A stretch of DNA of 33,647 nt from Sediminibacterium sp. (GTDB lineage: Bacteria; Bacteroidota; Bacteroidia; Chitinophagales; Chitinophagaceae), in contig JAIXYL010000140.1 of the NCBI GenBank assembly GCA_027490265.1, forward strand, positions 1 through 33,647. The letters run 5' to 3'. This document shows, piece after piece, positions 30,431 through 33,647 of this stretch. The translations under genes were made by a program, and so were the position numbers. The first letter of the stretch is position 1, and each line of letters starts with the position of its first letter. The notes beneath the pieces were generated by a model. The model worked only from the letters and a program-made list of their open reading frames with translations. It had not been told where the DNA came from and made no database searches.

Positions 30431-31405
30431 ATGAGCAAAGGACCTGTTTCTCAGTTTGTAGAACATCATTATAGACATTTCAATGCAGCAGCATTGGTGG
30501 ATGCGGCCAAAGGATATGAAACCCATTTGTTAGAGGGTGGAAAAATGTTGGTGAGTTTGGCTGGAGCCATGAGTACAGCAGAATTGGGCATCAGTTTGGC
30601 TGAAATGATTCGTCAAGATAAAGTGGCCATCATCAGTTGTACGGGCGCAAACTTAGAAGAAGACATCATGAATTTAGTGGCGCATAGCCATTATAAGCGT
30701 GTGCCTAATTATCGAGATTTAAGTCCTCAAGAAGAATGGGATTTATTAGAAAATCATTACAATCGGGTGACCGACACTTGTATTCCTGAAGAAGAAGCGT
30801 TTCGTCGTTTGCAAAAGCATATTTATAAGGTTTGGAAAGATGCAGACAATGCTGGTGAACGTTATTTTCCGCATGAGTTCATGTATAAAATGTTGTTAAG
30901 CGGCGATTTGGCTCAGTACTATGAAATTGATCCAAAGAACAGTTGGATGTTGGCCGCTGCTGAAAAGAACTTGCCAATTGTAGTGCCAGGATGGGAAGAC
31001 AGCACCATGGGAAATATTTTTGCGTCTTATGTAATTAAACAGGAATTGAAAGCCTCAACCATGAAAAGTGGGATCGAGTATATGGTATGGTTAACCGAAT
31101 GGTACCGTGCCAATAGTGCTGGTAAAGGGGTTGGATTCTTTCAAATTGGGGGCGGTATTGCAGGTGATTTCCCCATTTGCGTTGTACCAATGATGTACCA
31201 AGATTTAGAATGGCATGATGTGCCTTTCTGGAGTTATTTCTGTCAGATCAGTGACTCTACTACTTCTTATGGGTCTTATTCTGGTGCAGTACCCAATGAA
31301 AAAATTACCTGGGGTAAATTAGACATTCATACGCCCAAATACATTGTTGAAAGCGATGCCACGATTGTCGTGCCATTGATTTTTGCTTATTTGTTGGGAT
31401 GGTAA
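30431..31405 (+). CDS. Deoxyhypusine synthase-like protein (possible homospermidine synthase)
   Basis: 324 residues. The fold is that of deoxyhypusine synthase: NAD-site elements SLAGAMSTAELG, SCTGANLEED and FQIGGGIAGDF, and a C-terminal SGAVPNEKITWGKLD that keeps the imine-forming Lys296 (human Lys329), Trp294 and Glu290. Against the human enzyme as I remember it, residues at the spermidine site differ: Asp243 reads Asn195, Asp316 reads Tyr283 and the His287/288 pair reads Asp246-Phe247. Bacteria lack eIF5A, so the acceptor must differ; related bacterial proteins are thought to make homospermidine or other polyamines. It has an exact -7 box upstream and a strong terminator downstream, so it is a single-gene unit. 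Confidence 0.88.
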   Translation: MSKGPVSQFVEHHYRHFNAAALVDAAKGYETHLLEGGKMLVSLAGAMSTAELGISLAEMIRQDKVAIISCTGANLEEDIMNLVAHSHYKRVPNYRDLSPQEEWDLLENHYNRVTDTCIPEEEAFRRLQKHIYKVWKDADNAGERYFPHEFMYKMLLSGDLAQYYEIDPKNSWMLAAAEKNLPIVVPGWEDSTMGNIFASYVIKQELKASTMKSGIEYMVWLTEWYRANSAGKGVGFFQIGGGIAGDFPICVVPMMYQDLEWHDVPFWSYFCQISDSTTSYGSYSGAVPNEKITWGKLDIHTPKYIVESDATIVVPLIFAYLLGW

Positions 31406-31422
31406 TAGTGAATAACAAAACA

Positions 31423-31460
31423 AAAAAAGCCCCGGTCATGTATAGAACCGGGGCTTTTTT
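31423..31460. terminator. Strong bidirectional intrinsic terminator
   Basis: A perfect 14-base stem (31423-31436 with 31447-31460; core AGCCCCGGT/ACCGGGGCT) carries a 10-base loop and T-runs on both strands. It separates the deoxyhypusine synthase-like gene from the convergent M28 peptidase gene. Confidence 0.93.
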
Positions 31461-31476
31461 ATTCATTGATCAATCA

Positions 31477-33024
31477 TTATCTCTGACCCATTGTCAACGG
31501 GATATCTCTTTTCAACATCTCGTCTCTATTGGCTATTTCCCATGCAGTATGGAAAACCAATTTGGCTCTTTTTTCCATTAACGCAAAGTTGATTTTATCA
31601 ACGGTGTCACCCGGTTGGTGATACTCTGCTTTAAGCATACCATCATAGAAAAACAAAATAGGCACGCCTTTTCTAGCAAAATTGTAATGGTCGCTTCTGA
31701 AATAAATTCTGTTCACATCAGCAGGATCATCAAATTTATAATCCAAAGTCATGTTAAGATACTTTGCATTAACGCCTTCATTGATTTTAGCCAAATCAGA
31801 ACTCAATTTATCGTGACCAATCACATAAATATAATTAAGGGTGTCAGCCAATTTTCTTTCAGTATCTACTCTACCAATCATATCGGTATTTAAGTCTACT
31901 GAGGTTTTATCCATTGGGAAAATTGGATTTTCAGAGTAGTACTGAGAGCCCCAAAGCCCTTTCTCTTCACCACTTACGGTCATGAATACAAGGGTTCTGC
32001 GAGGCTTATTGCCTTTTTTTGCAGCGGTTGCAAAGGCTTCAGCCATTTGCATTACGCCAACAGTACCAGACCCATCATCATCCGCACCGTAATAAATTAC
32101 ATCGCCTCTTTTTCCAAGGTGATCGTGATGACCAGTCATGAAAACGTACTCGTCTTTTTTATCGGTACCTTCTACAATACCAATCACATTGCTGGTTTCA
32201 AGGGCATTCGATTTTTTATCGGCAGCAATATTTAGTTCAGCAACATATTTTCCCTTGGGTAAAGCAACCAAACCATCGCTGGATAATTTAGCCGTTCTAC
32301 CAGCTAAAGCAGAAGCAATTTCTTCAGAAACTGTTACCATCATAAATGGTGCGCCAGTAGGCTTATTCATATACATATTGCCTTTTACTGCAGTAGGACT
32401 TTTGCGAGGGAAATCTTTAGACACCAACACAATGCCAGTGGCGCCAGCGGTTCTTGCAGCATTGGCTTTAGCAGCTCCAGAAACAGGGCTTGGGGTTCTT
32501 GTACCTGGTGCAGGTGTAGGCGCTTTATATCCAGCAGGGGCGCCATCTAATAGCATCACGATTTTGCCTTTTACATCTAAGCCAGCATAATCGTCAATAC
32601 CGGCAGCTTTGTCTACAATACCGTATCCAACAAATACCAATTCTTTAGAACTGGTTTTGCCATTACTGATGGATTGTAAAGACATCATATAGTCTTTATC
32701 CCAAGCAAAGAGTTTACCATTGACTCTTAATTCAATGCTCGATAATTCGTCTTGGTATACATTAAAATACTGTTGGTAGCTGTTTCCATTGCCTGGCTTA
32801 AGCCCCATTCTTTTAAATTCAGATTCAATGTAAGCAGCGGCCTTTCTTTCACCAGGCATAGCGGTTTCTCTGCCTTCCATTTCTGGACCAGCCAAAATGG
32901 TTAATTTTTCTTTCAGAGAAGCGGGGGTAATTAATGCAGCAAACTTGGCTGATGCATCATCTTTTTGTCCGAAAGCAATGCCAGAAGAAAGGAACATTGC
33001 GCCAAACAGGATTTTTTTGATCAT
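31477..33024 (-). CDS. Exported M28-family metallopeptidase with PA domain
   Basis: 515 residues with a Sec signal peptide (to about residue 20). A PA-type insert domain (about 125-235) includes YAGLDVKGKIVMLLDG and a Pro/Ala-rich stretch (residues 168-192). The peptidase domain has the two-zinc ligands and catalytic acids expected for M28: His299 and Asp301 in GHHDHLG, an Asp cluster at 315-317 in GADDDGSG, Glu353/Glu354 in SGEEKGLWG, Asp381 in NTDMIGR and His446 in RSDHYNF. It probably removes N-terminal residues from peptides in the periplasm or outside the cell. It lies 11 bases after rpiB on the same strand and ends at a strong terminator. Confidence 0.93.
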   Translation of the reverse strand: MIKKILFGAMFLSSGIAFGQKDDASAKFAALITPASLKEKLTILAGPEMEGRETAMPGERKAAAYIESEFKRMGLKPGNGNSYQQYFNVYQDELSSIELRVNGKLFAWDKDYMMSLQSISNGKTSSKELVFVGYGIVDKAAGIDDYAGLDVKGKIVMLLDGAPAGYKAPTPAPGTRTPSPVSGAAKANAARTAGATGIVLVSKDFPRKSPTAVKGNMYMNKPTGAPFMMVTVSEEIASALAGRTAKLSSDGLVALPKGKYVAELNIAADKKSNALETSNVIGIVEGTDKKDEYVFMTGHHDHLGKRGDVIYYGADDDGSGTVGVMQMAEAFATAAKKGNKPRRTLVFMTVSGEEKGLWGSQYYSENPIFPMDKTSVDLNTDMIGRVDTERKLADTLNYIYVIGHDKLSSDLAKINEGVNAKYLNMTLDYKFDDPADVNRIYFRSDHYNFARKGVPILFFYDGMLKAEYHQPGDTVDKINFALMEKRAKLVFHTAWEIANRDEMLKRDIPLTMGQR

Positions 33025-33035
33025 GTTGTTTTGGT

Positions 33036-33491
33036 TTAGTTACAGCTAATTTTTTGCACTCGGTTGGCATGTCGGCCACCTTCGAATGCGGTATTCATAA
33101 AAAGATCAATCATTTGTTCTGCCAATGGTAGGGCTACAAATCTTGCTGGAATACAAATGATATTGGCATTATTATGTAGTCTGGTTAATTCTGCCACATC
33201 ATTTTGCCAGCAAAGTGCTGCCCGAATCCCTTGGTGTTTATTTGCAGTGATGGCTACCCCATTGGCGCTTCCACAAATTAAAATGCCAAAACCTGCTTCA
33301 CCATTTTCCACTGCAGCAGCAGTGGGATGTGCAAAGTCGGGATAATCTACCGAATCAAGCGAAAAAGTTCCATGGTCGGTAACCTGATACCCTTTTTCGG
33401 TTAACCAAGTAATGAGTGCAGATTTATACAAAAAACCTGCGTGGTCACTTCCAATGGCAATTGGTTTGGAAGCGTCAAAAACATAAGCCAT
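33036..33491 (-). CDS. rpiB: Ribose 5-phosphate isomerase B
   Basis: 151 residues, normal RpiB/LacAB length. Conserved parts are IAIGSDHAGF (Asp16, His17), DYPDFAHPTAAAV, ILICGSANGVAITANKHQGIRAALCW (split: ILICGSANGVAI and NKHQGIRAALCW) with catalytic-type Cys73, and the HNNANIICIPAR block. It interconverts ribose 5-phosphate and ribulose 5-phosphate in the pentose phosphate pathway; some members act on allose 6-phosphate. It sits 33 bases after tatC and 11 bases before the M28 peptidase gene, so the three probably share a transcript. Confidence 0.95.
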   Translation of the reverse strand: MAYVFDASKPIAIGSDHAGFLYKSALITWLTEKGYQVTDHGTFSLDSVDYPDFAHPTAAAVENGEAGFGILICGSANGVAITANKHQGIRAALCWQNDVAELTRLHNNANIICIPARFVALPLAEQMIDLFMNTAFEGGRHANRVQKISCN

Positions 33492-33524
33492 ATGATCATT
33501 GTTATAGTTAACGATGCAGAAAGA

Positions 33525-33647
33525 TTAATCCCATTCTTTATCCTCTTCTTTTTCCAATTTCTTGAATACCCTTGCAGAAACCAGAATGCTCAATTCATAC
33601 AATAGAAACAATGGGATAAATACAATTAACTGACTCATCCAATCTGG
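33525..33647 (-). CDS. tatC: Twin-arginine translocase subunit TatC, C-terminal fragment (cut by window edge)
   Basis: The minus-strand frame is open to the right edge and gives 40 C-terminal residues. The stretch PDWMSQLIVFIPLFLLYELS followed by ILVSARVFKKLEKEEDKEWD matches the last transmembrane segment and charged tail of Bacteroidota TatC (compare PDVFSQ...IPMYCLFEI in E. coli as I recall it). TatC is the receptor of the folded-protein export system. Twin-arginine substrates occur at the left end of this window. The start lies beyond 33647. Identification rests on a short piece, so it is likely but not certain. Confidence 0.8.
   Translation of the reverse strand, partial: PDWMSQLIVFIPLFLLYELSILVSARVFKKLEKEEDKEWD

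Noticed and set aside
32138..32590. 150-codon open frame on the plus strand
   Set aside because: It lies wholly antisense to the M28 peptidase, whose motifs and signal peptide are clear; its translation is low-complexity and matches no family.
1..33647. CRISPR array, insertion sequence, prophage, tRNA or rRNA
   Set aside because: No regularly spaced repeats, transposase or phage genes, CCA-ended cloverleaf sequences or rRNA motifs were seen; the window is dense with ordinary chromosomal genes.

Overview
The window looks like part of a Bacteroidota chromosome, most likely a member of the Chitinophagales/Chitinophagaceae. This rests on four things. Base composition is low-to-moderate GC. Start codons lack clear Shine-Dalgarno sequences. 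Several intergenic gaps carry TAnnTTTG boxes, the Bacteroidota -7 promoter motif. The gene content is typical of the phylum (DUF2911, TIGR02757, an AraC regulator of the DUF6597 type, GMC oxidoreductase with gluconate 2-dehydrogenase subunit 3, twin-arginine TIM-barrel proteins, GH9). Genus and species cannot be fixed from the sequence alone. Coding density is very high: no gene-free stretch reaches 300 bases, and I see no tRNA, rRNA, CRISPR array, insertion sequence, prophage or pseudogene.

Layout. Positions 1-6069 hold a sugar-oxidation neighbourhood. It has a hydroxypyruvate-isomerase-like TIM barrel (cut by the left edge), a flavin GMC dehydrogenase, its small subunit with a twin-arginine lipoprotein signal, a second TIM barrel with a twin-arginine signal, an unrecognised lipoprotein and a twin-arginine Gfo/Idh/MocA oxidoreductase. 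Positions 6133-9222 carry an aldehyde dehydrogenase, a membrane-anchored glutathione peroxidase and the tRNA-modifying enzyme DusB. Positions 9306-12017 are a membrane/lipid group: a CPBP intramembrane protease, DUF2007, CdsA and phosphatidylserine decarboxylase. Positions 12101-17198 are mixed metabolism and regulation: a tiny Cys/Lys-rich exported protein, a YjjG-type HAD phosphatase, a short-chain dehydrogenase, a cupin, an AraC regulator, a flavin reductase and a fumarylacetoacetase-family enzyme. Positions 17274-19781 encode one large exported GH9 plus deacetylase-like fusion.

From 19784 to 30324 almost everything runs on the minus strand in tightly packed or overlapping genes. The first run (26612 down to 19784) starts with an SdpR-SdpI type repressor/immunity pair. 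It continues through an exported alpha/beta hydrolase, acyl-carrier-protein phosphodiesterase, DUF2911, cystathionine gamma-synthase, a beta-lactamase-fold serine hydrolase, a TIGR02757 protein and a small helical protein. The second run (30324 down to 26663) is a four-gene, translationally coupled glycan/lipid-glycan cassette: methyltransferase, GT87-like membrane transferase, GT2 and NodB-type deacetylase. The right end holds a deoxyhypusine-synthase-like protein, an exported M28 peptidase, RpiB and the C-terminus of TatC, the twin-arginine translocase whose likely substrates sit at the left end.

No wholly new system is demonstrated. The strongest points for a second look are four. The putative Tat hitch-hiker flavin dehydrogenase has an iron-sulfur-type cysteine spacing. 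The deoxyhypusine synthase homologue keeps the imine-forming lysine but differs at several substrate positions. The SdpRI operon has a perfect dyad before a GTG start. A perfect 17-bp palindrome lies between the divergent genes at 13060 and 13086.
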